From contig NC_087251.1 in assembly GCF_037042905.1 (NCBI RefSeq), forward strand, positions 43,029,373 through 43,093,372: a DNA stretch of 64,000 nt. The letters run 5' to 3'. This document shows, piece after piece, positions 13,501-22,934 of the stretch (its first letter is position 1; the number at the start of each line of letters is the position of its first letter). A program made the position numbers and the translations under genes. The DNA comes from Lytechinus pictus (taxonomy: Eukaryota > Echinodermata > Echinoidea > Temnopleuroida > Toxopneustidae). The notes under the pieces are model-generated. The model was not told the origin of the DNA. It saw only the letters and a program-made list of their open reading frames with translations, and searched no databases.

Positions 13501-16500
13501 GTTAAAAGTTATGATGGTAATTTAACAAATACCCCCAACTTGGCCAAAGTTCGTTGACCTTAAATGAGCTTTGACCTTGATCATGTGACCTAAAACTCGC
13601 ACAGAATGTTCAGTGATACTTGATTACTCTTATGTACAAGTTTCATGAATCAGATCCATAAACTTTCAAAGTTATGACATTTCAAAAACTTAACCTTAGG
13701 TTAAGATTTTGATGATGATTCCCCGAACATGGTCTAAGTTCCTTGACCCCGAATGACCTTTGACCTTCGTCATGTGACCTGAAACTCAGGTAGGATGTCC
13801 AGTAATACTTGATTAAGCTTATAGCCAAGTTTCATGAACTAGGTCCATATACTTTCCAAGTTATGCTGTCATTCCAAAAACTTAACCTTCGGTTAAGATT
13901 TGGTGTTGACGCCGCCACCGTTGGAAAAGCGGCGCCTATAGTGCTTCGCAGGTGAGACAAAAAAGAGAAAAGGAAATTAAAAAGTTGAATATGATATCGT
14001 TTACCAAGGCTCCACACTAACTTTCCTGGTGGCCTGATCAGTCCACAGAAATCATCAATTTCATATTTTTGATGGCCCGCAAAGCAAATTTGGTGGCCCT
14101 AAAACAATAAAAAACATTACAATTTATCAAAACTTTGGTAGCCAAACAAGGCCGCCAAGTGTGGGCTTTTACAGAAGTTTGGTGGCCCGACTCTCATTTC
14201 TGGTTGCCCCAGGCCACTGAAATATTATGTCCACAGTCTTACAAAATTTGTCTTTTTATCAATATAAGGTCCGATAACTATCTTGCTTGTTTGGGTTTTT
14301 GTCTCACCTGCAAAGCAGACTATAGGCGCCGCTTTTCCGACGGCAGCGGCGTCAACACCAAATCTTAACCGAAGGTTAAGTTTTTGAAATGACAGCATAA
14401 CTTCGAATGTATATGGACCTAGTTCATGAAACCTGGCTATAAGATTAATCAAGTATTACTGAACATCCTGCCTGAGTTTTGAGTCACATGACCAAGGTCA
14501 AAGGTCATTTAGGGTCAATGAACTTTGGCCACATTGAGGGTATTTGTTGAATTACCGTCATAACTTTAAAAGTTTATGGATCTGATAAATGAAACTTGGA
14601 CATAAGAGTAATCAAGTATCACTTAACACCTCGTGCAAGTTTCAGGTCACATGATCAAGGTCAAAGGTCAATGGACTTTGGCCATGTTGGGGGTATCTGT
14701 TGAATTACCATCATAACTTTGAAAGTTTATGGATCTGATTAATGAAACTTGGACATAAGAGTAATCAAGTATCACTGAACACCTCGTGCAAGTTTCAGGT
14801 CACATGACCATGGTCAAAGGTCATTTAAGGTCAATGAATTTTGGCCATGTTGGGGGTATTCGTTGAATTACTGTCATAACTCTGTAAGTGTATTGGTCTA
14901 GTTCATAAAACTTGGACACAAGAGTAATCAAGTATCACTGAACATCCTGTGAGAGTTTCAGGTCACATGATCAAGGTCAAAGGTCAATGGACTTTGGCCA
15001 TGTTGGGGATATCTGTTGAATTACCATCATAACTTTGAAAGTTTATGGATCTGATTCATGAAACTTGGACATAAGAGTGATAAAGTATCACTGAACACCT
15101 CGTGCAAGTTTCAGGTCACATGACCAAGGTCGAAGGTCATTTAAGGTCAATGAACTTTGGCCATGTTGGGGGTATTTGTTGAATTACCATCATAACTCTG
15201 TAAGTGTATTGGTCTAGTTCATAAAACTTGGACATACATGTAAGAGTAATCAAGTATCATTGAACATCTCATGTGAGTTTCAGGTCACATGACCAAAGTC
15301 AAAGGTCATTGAACTTTGGCCATTTTGGAGGTAATTATTAGCTTGCTGTCATAACTTTCAAAGTTTTTATATTTAGTTTATAAAATGTGGATATAGGGGT
15401 AATCAAGTATCACTGGTGTTTTTTTGTGAATAATTATTTCATAGTAGTTTTCAAAGTCAGCACTGCTGCTATATTGAATCGCGTGATGCAGGTGAGACTG
15501 CCAGAGGCGCTCCACTTGTTTTGAAATTTTTGCCCCACATGCCATGTCTGGCCCCCTCAAAAATGCAATGGCAATAATATCCTTAATAGTAAAATAGATC
15601 CATTTATCAGAATCTAAATGTGGAAGCATGACAGATTCTCAAAATCCAAAATTGCCATCATGATTGCTGTTGATTTGCACTTCAATTCACTCATTATTGC
15701 AAATTAAGTTTCAATTCCATAATATTGGTGTGTATGTTTTCCAATAATCATATAACTTACATCTTTTTACCCAAATTTGCTTTTCTGGAAGAGAAATGCC
15801 AGTAGTTGTGCACAGTAAACACTGATTTCATGAGAAAGTCTGTAAAACCAGGCTTAATTGTCAGTATATCATCGAGGATCTAGATCTGGTACAGTTACAT
15901 AAACTGAACTTTGTGAAATCTTGAAAGCTATGCTGAAAAATGTTCACACTGAAGATCACCAACACAGATAGGCACACGTGGGACAGTGTATTATTATTGC
16001 TGGAATGAAGACCTGACGGAAGTGACCAAATCCGCGCTTATTTTGCTTATTTCTCAGCAATTACACAATTTCTTCCAGAATCCTTTGGCACATATTTTTT
16101 ATCCATACAGACACTTGGGTGGTCATTATATTAGATTCTGTAAAAAGTCATTTTGAGATCGTTACCAGAACTGGAATTTACCTTTAATATCAGAATGAAA
16201 TAACACAATATAATCAGACAAGTTTGAAGCACCTTTATCTTAAGTATAATTATTACATGTATACTAATAAAGTGGTTACTTAATTGAAAAGAGGATTATT
16301 ATAACGATTGATCATTGATGCCTATTCTATTGTTGTTTTGACAGGAAAGACTGCTTCTTCGTTGACTTGTTCGTTCGTGTATCAAATGAGATAGCAACCA
16401 ACATGTACGCTCGGCTTGGGTACACTGTGTATAGGAAGGTCTTACAGTACTACTCGGGTGACCCTGATGAAGATGCGTATGGTAAGTTTGTGCAGCAGTC

Positions 16501-18637
16501 AATGATATCAGTTATTTGTGATTATCTACTAGGGGTGTCATGGTCTAGTGGTTACAACTCTCTCCTTTTAACTGAGGGTCATGGGTTTGAATCCAAGCCA
16601 TTGCATTATTTCCTTCAGCAAGAAATGTATGTACATTTTGCTGCACTCAACCCATGTGTAGTAAATGGGTACCTGGCTAGAATGTTAATTCTTTTTAGCG
16701 TTTTTTGTGTCTGGAAGTTAGCCGGCTACCGTCAGGGTAATTAATTATACAATTTACAATAATTATACAATATTGACTGGCCTTGAGGGGGACATCAAAT
16801 ATGTCGCCCACAACAGAATCATTTTGGCCCGAGTCTTTCGAGCAACATATTTGATGTTTCCCGAAAGAAGAGCCAGTCAATATTATTATTATTACCTAAT
16901 GCTGTACAATGTGTAATTTAAGCTATTATTTGGAACAATTTATATGCCTGTTTAATTATCACTACTTCTGATTTCAGGTTGTTCACGAACTTAGCGAAGT
17001 AACCCTTAATATTAAGCAATTGTGGCATAAATGGTTACCTTGCAATTGCGCATCATGCATGGCGCGCGCATACACTCAACGTGTAGAAATCTTGCGCTTG
17101 TGTATGCACATGTCACCGGAATTAGGGTGACATGGGTAAAATAAAGTCGCTGTCATTGTCGCTGTCATTGTCACTGGCCGCACCACACATTATCTACAAT
17201 GGATTGGTTCATAAACTGGTTCTAGCCAGATTTCTCAAAAACTGAAATTTATTAGCAATCAAAATTGGCTCCTACTGCGCAAGCGCACTATAAACAGATA
17301 TATGGCCAATATTGCCCTCTGTTTTGTGCAGGATTCCTGTGGGCAATGCCAGGGGAGGGCAACATGGCAAATGTTTACCTCATTGGTCTCGGATTGAAAG
17401 TAGCGAGCGAAATATGACTATTTATTTATCTGCTAAAATGCCTTTACCTTTACCTTTACCCGAGATTCTGGAAGAGTGCTGTGGATCCCAGCAGTCAGGC
17501 TTCCAGTTCTGTGCCATTTTCATCCGTCTCAATGATTGGTGTGGTGTCTGCTCAGTGTGGTTTTGGCTCAGATCTCTACCTTCTATAAGATGTTTGCTAC
17601 TCATATGGTGAGCAGAACCGCTGGTCTGCCCACACTTTGTCCAGTCTGATCTTAAGCTATTCACAGTCTGAGCTGTAACTACTTCTTCAGGGAGTGAGTT
17701 CCAGTCATTTATAACCCGCTGGCTGAATGAATCTTGCCTCAGTTTGGTCAAGCATCTGGGTTTAGAAAGCTTCAGACTGTGACCTCTTGTATTGCCTGCT
17801 GAAAGTTCAAAGAAGGCATCACTTGGGATGCGTTCAAATCCATGAACAATTTTGTACACTTGGATCATGTCTCCACGACGTCTGCGGTACTGAAGGGATG
17901 GGAGGTTGAGTGCCTTCAGTCTCTCTGTGTATGAGTGATTCCTAATAGCATAGATCATTTTGGTTGCTCTCTTTTGAACTTTCTCTATGGCTTTGGCATC
18001 ACCCTTGAATCTGGGGTACCATACAGAGTTGCCATAATCCAAGATCGGTCTGACAAGTCCTTTGTAGAGTCTTGGGATTGTAAATTTATCTCTGCATTCA
18101 AAACTACGTCGTATACATGAGAGTACGCCGTTGGCCTTTTTCACAGTACTTGCAACATGGTTATGAAATTTAAGTTCATCGTCAACCAGTATGCCAAGAT
18201 CTCTTTCTTCTGAAGTGTGCTCAAGTAAATCGGATCCAAGAAAATATGTGTGCTTAGCATTTCCTGGGCCGATATGTATAGGTAATAATGATAATTAGTG
18301 CCTTGAGCGCTCTGCAGAGTGAATATAAAAGCTTAACAAGATGCACCATCGTCGTCATCATAATAATCAACATCATCATTATTTATTATCATTATTATAA
18401 TTATAATTATTAATATTAGTATTATCATTATAATTATTATTGCTGTTGTTTTATTGTCATTATCATTATCATCATCACTACTACTACTTTTACGACTACC
18501 AACACTATGACTAAGTTAATTATCCTGTATGTTAATTTCTTTGTGTTCTAGACATGCGCAAGGCTCTGAGCCGAGACAAGGATAAGAAGTCTGTGATCCC
18601 CCTCAAGAATCCCGTCAGACCCGAAGATGTGGAATGA
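4458..18637 (+). CDS. NAA20: N-alpha-acetyltransferase 20, NatB catalytic subunit (6 coding exons)
   Basis: The exons join in frame as 4458-4510, 10928-10952, 12132-12222, 13213-13348, 16345-16481 and 18552-18637: 528 nt, 175 residues plus TGA. This is the length expected for the family (human about 178). The protein begins MTTIRPFTCDDLFKFNN, contains YGIPFYLQYLAHWPEY, has the GNAT acetyl-CoA-binding motif RRLGLA at residues 84-89 with WHGHVTALSVAPEY before it, and ends NPVRPEDVE. Known role: with the NAA25 auxiliary subunit it forms ribosome-associated NatB, which acetylates nascent proteins starting Met-Asp/Glu/Asn/Gln. The ATG was chosen because it gives the family-typical N-terminus. Intron 2 is U12-type. 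All introns carry repeats. It converges on CRNKL1. Confidence 0.97.
4851..4913 (-). CDS. Possible internal exon of an unknown minus-strand gene
   Basis: Read on the minus strand, a GCGACAG acceptor is followed by 63 nt open in one frame (AELKPEAWEIARKFKKRT) and a good GTGAGT donor. Composition is protein-like. It could belong to the same antisense gene as the 7577-8158 exon, or be chance. No family recognised and no linking exon found. Confidence 0.22.
4949..4957 (+). promoter_or_regulatory. TATA-like box in NAA20 intron 1
   Basis: TATAAATAG, a strong match to the TATA consensus, upstream of a candidate alternative first exon ending at 5333. A CACGTG E-box follows at 5242-5247. Function is inferred only. 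Confidence 0.3.
5323..5333 (+). CDS. Candidate alternative first coding exon of NAA20
   Basis: ATGACTCAAAT is followed by a consensus GTAAGT donor at 5334. It ends in phase 2, the same phase as NAA20 exon 1, so splicing to exon 2 would give MTQMNMDYLTET. That isoform would lack the first part of the GNAT fold and may not be active. Only sequence compatibility supports it. Confidence 0.25.
5335..5761. other. Intronic DNA, nothing recognised
   Basis: No exon, repeat or RNA supported. A CpG-containing segment around 5560-5700 may be part of the same regulatory region as the E-box at 5242. Confidence 0.3.
5762..6016. repeat. Foldback repeat, about 255 bp
   Basis: The left arm contains GGGATATAAGTTCATTTCC, CTACGCTATCGATTTCATTT and TTAAACAAG. 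The right arm carries the complements CTTGTTTAAAAATGAAATCG, ATAGCGTAG, GGAAATGAAGTTGTATCCC. A non-autonomous hairpin element is inferred. Confidence 0.7.
6171..6672 (+). repeat. Dispersed DR1-family repeat (F), copy 1
   Basis: Starts CTTGCCTGCATAGCAGAGCC, passes through a CTTAACC...GGTTAAG hairpin and ends GCAAGACTGCCAGAGGCGTT. The same architecture is at 14300-15520 and, inverted, at 49195-50168. The DR1 motifs of this copy are degraded (AAAATCAAAGGTCA). Confidence 0.75.
6673..7037. other. Intronic DNA, nothing recognised
   Basis: AT-rich, no exon or clear repeat. Confidence 0.3.
7038..7160 (-). CDS. Weak candidate exon of the antisense gene
   Basis: On the minus strand a pyrimidine-rich stretch precedes an open segment containing LKYLNRDLTEKQVCDS, ending at a GTAAGG donor. 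The phase does not join directly to the 7577-8158 exon with the nearest AG, so an unseen exon, another acceptor or coincidence is required. Confidence 0.2.
7577..8158 (-). CDS. Uncharacterised Cys-rich protein, first exon
   Basis: An open exon of 194 codons on the minus strand starts with ATG at 8158 and ends in phase 0 at a consensus GTAGGT donor (7576). The N-terminus has a zinc-binding pattern: CAMC at residues 6-9, then Cys38, His43, Cys47, Cys49 and Cys52 (NCVCRKC). A basic, Ser/Thr/Pro-rich linker follows, then an acidic stretch near residues 120-130 (SDVESGDEEDVRERRDR). The end is helix-like (LIQKAIDYLIEYEYLEGVRA). Composition suggests a nuclear or nucleic-acid-associated protein. I do not recognise a named family. 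It lies antisense in NAA20 intron 1. The remaining exons are not securely found; a truncated gene or retrogene fragment is possible. Confidence 0.55.
8159..9049. other. Region upstream of the antisense exon, no gene seen
   Basis: Would hold the promoter of the minus-strand Cys-rich gene. No TATA or repeat identified. Confidence 0.3.
9050..10110 (-). pseudogene. LINE reverse-transcriptase fragment (CR1/Jockey-like)
   Basis: Minus-strand translation gives, in order, VTSGVPQGTVLRPLLF, YINDLPP, the catalytic FADD segment (QVRLFADDCLLYR), LDEWSETWGMTFNTSKC and the C-terminal VWDPYLRKNIDALERIHRRG. These are RT palm and thumb hallmarks of non-LTR retrotransposons. In-frame stops (for example near the INDLPP and SGVPQG segments), a C-run insertion near 9410 and the missing 5' half show a dead, 5'-truncated copy. 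Inserted antisense in NAA20 intron 1. Confidence 0.85.
10111..10927. other. Intronic DNA, nothing recognised
   Basis: No exon or repeat family supported before NAA20 exon 2. Confidence 0.3.
10928..10952 (+). CDS. NAA20: NAA20 coding exon 2 (25-nt microexon)
   Basis: After TTTTTTTCACAG, 25 nt encode NMDYLTET together with the G completing V18. It ends in phase 0 at a U12-type donor, GTATCCTT. Confidence 0.93.
10953..12131 (+). other. NAA20 intron 2, U12-type GT-AG
   Basis: The donor GTATCCTTAT matches the minor-spliceosome consensus RTATCCTT. The branch site TTCCTTAAC (12105-12113) is a perfect consensus match. The acceptor AG is at 12130-12131, 19 nt beyond the branch A, somewhat farther than the usual 10-14. 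No long pyrimidine tract precedes the acceptor, as expected for this class. Joining across it gives the family-typical TETYGIPF. Confidence 0.85.
11255..11516 (+). repeat. Truncated copy of the 8-bp-TSD MITE (family I)
   Basis: Shares TTTTTGCCCCAACACTA, TGTTTAGAGTCCGATTTG, TTGTTAAGGGGTGCATTTTC and a GGTATCCACTCG terminus ending in a C-run with the complete element at 40288-40949. The left end is missing. Confidence 0.7.
12132..12222 (+). CDS. NAA20: NAA20 coding exon 3
   Basis: Encodes YGIPFYLQYLAHWPEY and EAPGGQIMGY, residues 27-56, then one base of codon 57. Donor GTGAGT. Confidence 0.95.
12235..12745 (+). repeat. Degraded GTTTCATAAA-type MITE with a family D element inside
   Basis: Outer halves (12235-12327 and 12701-12745) carry GTTTCGTAAAG, TCTATAACAAG, AGCCAATCAGAT and, at the far side, TTGTTATAACAAGTTTTATG. 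Between them is family D copy 2 (12328-12700), starting TTTAAAGGTAAAAGACAGTA and ending TATTTAACTTTAAA. This nested structure dates D after the outer element. Confidence 0.6.
13213..13348 (+). CDS. NAA20: NAA20 coding exon 4 (acetyl-CoA binding core)
   Basis: Acceptor TAG, donor GTAGGA. Encodes IMGKAEGSVAQETWHGHV and SVAPEYRRLGLAAIMMN; RRLGLA is the Q/R-x-x-G-x-G/A loop that binds the CoA pyrophosphate in GNAT enzymes. Confidence 0.96.
13390..13958 (-). repeat. DR1-family repeat (F), copy 2, inverted
   Basis: Runs opposite to copy 3. Contains reverse-complement DR1 motifs TGACCTTTGACCT at 13425-13437 and 13754-13766, the CTTAACC...GGTTAAG hairpins and the GCGGCGCCTATAG terminus ending in AGGTGAGAC. 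Confidence 0.8.
14300..15520 (+). repeat. DR1-family repeat (F), copy 3, longest
   Basis: Bounded by GTCTCACCTGCAAAGCAG and TGCAGGTGAGACTGCCAG, a short terminal inverted repeat. The interior is about six tandem units of 150-165 bp, each with TTCAGGTCACATGA.CAAGG, an AAGGTCAAAGGTCA-type motif and ATCATAACTTTGAAAGTTTA. Perfect AGGTCAAAGGTCA DR1 sites lie at 14495-14507, 14658-14670 and 14974-14986. Non-coding. Confidence 0.85.
15790..16187 (+). repeat. Foldback MITE family D, copy 3
   Basis: Closest to copy 1: shared GATCTAGATCTGGTACAGTT, CACACTGAAGATCACCAACA and CAGACACTTGGGTGGTCATT blocks. Ends in CCTTTAAT. Confidence 0.75.
16345..16481 (+). CDS. NAA20: NAA20 coding exon 5
   Basis: Acceptor GACAG, donor GTAAGT. 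Encodes KDCFFVDLFVRVSNEIATNM then YARLGYTVYRKVLQYYSG and DPDEDAY; MYARLGYTVYR is the conserved GNAT motif B region. Confidence 0.96.
16532..16735 (+). mobile_element. tRNA-derived SINE
   Basis: The 5' head is tRNA-like with an RNA polymerase III A box (TGGTCTAGTGG) and a B box (GGTTTGAATCC) spaced as in tRNAs. The body continues with CAACCCATGTGTAGTAAATG and GGTACCTGGCTAG. The tRNA structure is incomplete, so it is not a tRNA gene. It starts about 50 bp downstream of the exon 5 donor, in sense orientation. Sea urchins are known to carry tRNA-derived SINEs (for example SURF1); family membership was not tested. Confidence 0.75.
16768..16884. repeat. 117-bp hairpin repeat
   Basis: Arms CAATATTGACTGGCC and AGCCAGTCAATATT with inner ACATCAAATATGT and ACATATTTGATGT. 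Directly follows the SINE. Confidence 0.65.
17412..18285 (-). pseudogene. 5'-truncated LINE 3' end with GGTAAA tail
   Basis: The minus strand encodes DLGILVDDELKFHNHV, then VRPILDYGNSVWYP, AIEKVQKRATKMI, SLQYRRRRGDMIQVYKI and RVINDWNSLPEEVV, the typical C-terminal thumb of CR1/L2-type RT. The ORF stays open for 240 codons, so insertion looks fairly recent. The RNA 3' end would be a short GGTAAA repeat (complement at about 17440-17460). The RT core is absent. Antisense in NAA20 intron 5. Confidence 0.85.
18355..18535. repeat. ATT/ATC trinucleotide microsatellite
   Basis: Imperfect (ATT)n and (ATC)n tract just upstream of the exon 6 acceptor, following a LINE-like tail (CGCTCTGCAGAGTGAATAT). 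Confidence 0.8.
18552..18637 (+). CDS. NAA20: NAA20 coding exon 6 and stop
   Basis: Acceptor TTCTAG. Encodes MRKALSRDKDKKSVIPLKN and PVRPEDVE, then TGA (18635-18637). Confidence 0.96.
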
Positions 18638-18777
18638 CAATGAGCTGGTAAACTTGACTTGGAGCATTACAACTTAGGACCTACCACAACAAACTAATCC
18701 AAATCTTGATTGCTATATAAGCAAGTCATTATCTAATTAGGTACTCAAATCATTACAAAATGTCTGTATGTAATAAA
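18638..18777 (+). terminator. NAA20: NAA20 3'UTR with polyadenylation signal
   Basis: The first canonical AATAAA after the stop is at 18772-18777, implying a short 3'UTR of about 150-160 nt. The cleavage site is inferred. Confidence 0.6.
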
Positions 18778-19257
18778 TACAATATTTCCTTCACCATTCA
18801 ATTATGGGAAAGATCCAGGGATACTCGCAGGAAGGATACAATGCAATCAAATTCTTGACACTATTGGATTCGGATCATGGTTTGAGCTGATCCAGAGGTT
18901 AGAACATCGGCCCGTAAATTTATTCTTTTGAATATATACCTCAAGATAACTAAAGAAAAACCATTAGAATAAAAGTACTTCCTTTGATCCGTAATATGTT
19001 TATATAAACACCATAAAAAATTGATAGGTCTGATGATGTCAAATCAAGATTCAATCCTGCATTTTTAGAAGACATCCATTATGGTATTTGATTGCAACTG
19101 TTTCTCAATTAGATAATGTTGACTGATTATATGGATATGTTCTAATTGCAGGGTCTAAACTGATCCGTGGCCACTGAAGGCCATGTCATTTGAAGCTTTT
19201 AATTAATTTGCCTCAATGCCCCACACATTGGCCAGAGATTGGTTGTGTCCCTTTTTT
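18778..19257. other. Downstream DNA, nothing recognised
   Basis: Start of the 32-kb intergenic block; no exon or repeat family supported. Confidence 0.3.
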
Positions 19258-20021
19258 TTAACCCTAACTCTCCCGGGGTATTTTGATTCTTGTCCTTCCC
19301 GGGGGGGGGGGGGGGGCCATTATGGCCCCCCCTTAAGATCTCGGCCGCCGATCGCGCGAGCGACGCAAAAATTTGCACGCTGGTAGTGTGCGATGTAATC
19401 TACAAGGCTGTATGGTAAAATTTTCCAAAATAATGAGATTTTATTTTATATGAATTAGTTATGCAAATTTATGCATAAATCATACTAAATAAAGCTTCTA
19501 GAATGCTAATTTTTGGTAAAAATATTCTTTGTAGCATTCTTAACAATCGCAATTAAAAAAAACTTCAGTTTGGAAATTAATTTCTTATGTATTTTATTGT
19601 TTTATGAATTTCTTATGTATTTCTTTGTTTTTTTACTTTTTGTTTTTTATTGTTTTTTCAATGGAAATTGTTCCAGACTTAATTCTGATCATAAACAAGG
19701 CAAAATTAATTAAGTTTAATCAGTAAAAGTAGAAATAATGATACATTTATGAATTTTGGCTAAATACACAATTTGCATTGGATTTGTAAATGAAATCACG
19801 TTTATGAGCAATTTTGGGTCTGACATGCACTTACATAATGTTGCGTAATGTCGTAACCGTGTACTCGGGCGTCACAAATTTGGGCTCAAAATTTGCGCGA
19901 GACTTGAAAGTAAAAAGTCAGTGAGCGGCGAGGTCAAAAAATTTTGCGCAGCAGATATATCGCGAAAATTGTCGAGGGGGGGGGCCATAATGCCCCCCCC
20001 CCCCGGGAGAATTAGGGTTAA
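19258..20021. mobile_element. TTAACCCTA foldback element (family E), copy 1
   Basis: Begins TTAACCCTAACTCTCCCGGG and ends CCCGGGAGAATTAGGGTTAA. G runs lie just inside both termini. The interior contains GGAAATTGTTCCAGACTTAA, shared with copy 4. TTAA at each outer edge fits a TTAA target duplication. Confidence 0.8.
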
Positions 20022-20747
20022 ACACAATTTCCATTTGTGCATATATAGAAGTGTGTCCAATAGAAAATTGGCCTTGCCCCCAAATATCAAAATTTAAGGA
20101 CTGTAATATCCTCTGCCTCAGTGGCATTGCACTTGTTTTACCACTGTATATATTAATCATTTCATGAATGTATTTCAAGGATTTATCTATGTGGTTACAT
20201 CAAGCTTGAAAACTTTTTAGTATTGCATTGAAAATCATGAATAATTTGGCCATGTTGTATGAAGTCATGTTTTTGTCCTAAGTGATATGCTCTAAAAGTT
20301 AGGTTTACCAATGAATATGTTGCAATATTTTATAGAGGTTTTTTTAAAGACCTCGCATCTAATGTTTTTGTATCAAAAAACAAAAGTAAAGTACATGTAT
20401 CATAACATCACCATACCTTATCAAGTGAATTGCAATTTTGTATTTTACTACTGATAAAATGTTCACCTTACCTAAATATGTGATGACTTTGTGATTGAAT
20501 AAGCTGAATTCATTTGCTCACTTTTTCTTCAATATGAAATTGATTTAATTTGTGAAGTTATCGATCTTATTCATATTTATTTTAACATTAATTTTTTCTA
20601 ATTGTCAATTACATGTACACTGTCAATGATTTTTTTTTGGTACTGTTATTAAAAGCAAGGATTTGTAGAATCCCTAATGTAAATATCCTAAAATCTGTTT
20701 ACGTATTCATTCATCTGTTGGAAGTTTTAATAAGGGAAATAAAACCT

Positions 20748-21451
20748 TTAACCCTATCTAGGCCAGAGGGGGGGGGGGCTTGGAGGCTCCCCTCAGTATT
20801 TGGTGCAATATTTTCGCCACGCAAATTTTTTTACCTTGCTGCTCTCTGACTCTCTTTCAAGTCTTGCACATCTTTTGAGACCGTATTTGCGACGCCTGGT
20901 TATGCGGTTTCAAAATTACGCAAAATTAATGCAAATTGTGTTTTCAACCAAAAGTCATAAATCTATGATTATTTTTACTTTTGCTGGTCTAAATGGATTT
21001 ATTTTATGCTGTTTATGATCTCAAAAGTGTCCCTGACAAAGTTCATTGAAAAAAACAATAAAAAACAAAGAAATACATAAGAAATTGTAAAAACAATATA
21101 ATACATAGGAAATTGAGCTGATATCGCAATTTCTTTCACATACATTTGCAAAAAATACCACATACAATTCCTACACCAAAAACTAGAAAATTTAGAGCCC
21201 TGTTTTAGGAGTTGAAGGAAAAATTACGATTTTGCATACTAATTATGCATAAATTAGCATTATCAATTAATAGCTATTTTTATGAAATAAATTACTATAC
21301 AGTTTTATAGATTATGTCCCAGACAACATGCATGCACGCCAATTTTTAGTGCAAACACACATTTGAGATCTCAAGGGAGGTTGGGAGCCCCCCCCCCCCC
21401 CCCCCCACGGCCATATGATCTCTCAAAATACCCCGGCATTGATAGGGTTAA
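20748..21451. mobile_element. TTAACCCTA foldback element (family E), copy 2
   Basis: Begins TTAACCCTATCTAGGCCAG and ends GGCATTGATAGGGTTAA. Long G run near the left end and long C run near the right end. Confidence 0.8.
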
Positions 21452-21884
21452 GAGACTGGAAAAAATTAATCTCACTGGATAGGTTTAGAAGATTAGATTT
21501 TGGTTTTTGATTTTTTTTTTTGGGGGGGGGAGGAAATTTGTAAACTATGTTGAACAATCATGGCATTGCCCTCTTACATGTTTGTTGTGATTATCATAAA
21601 ATGCACAGAATTGATATGGAACAATTAAGTGCATTTCTATTTTTATGAAGTCTCGAAAAGACTTGTGCACATTTCATAATCACTGCGATCGAATTATCGA
21701 GAAGGCCGTCCCAGTCTCTTTTACACTAAGACCATATCAGAAGTCAAAGCAATATGTTATTGGAAAACCGAAGAACTAGAATACAACAATGCAAGTTTCA
21801 TGCATCTTGCTGTATTAAACACTTGAATTTGTAATTCTTGATTTAGGGGCTTCATTGCGCTTCTCAATGACCCAAATTCTATGT

Positions 21885-22385
21885 CATCCATGTGGTCGAA
21901 GTTGTAGGACATAAGGTCAATCAAGTATTACTGAACATCTTGCCCGAGTTTCAAGTCACATGACCAAGGTCAAATGTCATTTGAGGTCAGTGAACTTTGG
22001 CCATGTTGGGATAATTATTTTCAAAATCTTAACCGAAGGTTAAGTTTTAGAAATGACATCATAACTTAGAAAGTATATGGACCTAGTTCATGAAACTTGG
22101 GCATAAGGTTAATCAAGTATAAGTGAACATCCTGCTCGAGTTTATTAAATTGCCGTCATAACTTTCAAAGTTTATGGATATAGTTTATGAAATGTGGACA
22201 TAGGGGTAATCACGTATCACTGACAAGTCTTAGGTCATATGATTAAGGTCAAATATCATTTAGGGTCAATGAACATATATGAATGGTGTTTTTAGTTAAT
22301 TTTATAGTAGTTTTCAAAGTCAGCACTGCTGCTATATTGAATCGCGTAATGCAGGTGAGACTGCCAGAGGCGCTCCACTTGTTTA
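21885..22385 (+). repeat. DR1-family repeat (F), copy 4, left-truncated
   Basis: Contains CATGACCAAGGTCAAATGTC and ends GCAGGTGAGACTGCCAGAGG. The DR1 motif is mutated here. Confidence 0.75.
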
Positions 22386-22934
22386 TTTTATTATTATTTT
22401 TTTTAATTTTAGCCCATACACCATCTCTTGACCCCTTTTTTCTTTTAGCTTATTACGCTGCATGCCTACTAAAGATTAAGTCTAATTGCGATTTTGATCC
22501 CTTTACCATTTTGTCATATAATTAGGCAATACCCATTCCATCTAATATTAATTTGGTCTAAAACCACTTAGTTTATATGGTTAGATGAACTGTTTAGGAA
22601 CCCAATTTTTTTATATTGAAAAAATAACGAATAACGGTAGACGAAAAAGAAATTAGACTCGGTGGGTATTAGATGTAGTGCAGTGTAGACCAAAAGTCAA
22701 GTAGGTCAAATTGATAGTAGACCAAATGGGTTTATCCAATGCGAAGACTATCTGAGAACAAGAACAACTGCACTGCTTGTAGACCAAATGAAAATGAACC
22801 AAAACTGCAGAGGCAAAAATTACAGCTTAAAGAGGCAGGGGTTAAAATGGTAGAGATGAAAATGGCGGAGGAATAGCAGCTGTAAAACGAGACAGGTAAA
22901 AGATAATTGCATACTGAGACCTACATCGATAAGT
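22386..22934. other. Intergenic DNA, nothing recognised
   Basis: Contains a run of 'agaccaaa' words (22685-22800) but no exon. Confidence 0.3.

Noticed and set aside
16532..16605. Possible genuine tRNA gene
   Set aside because: A and B boxes are present but the cloverleaf is incomplete and a SINE body follows directly.
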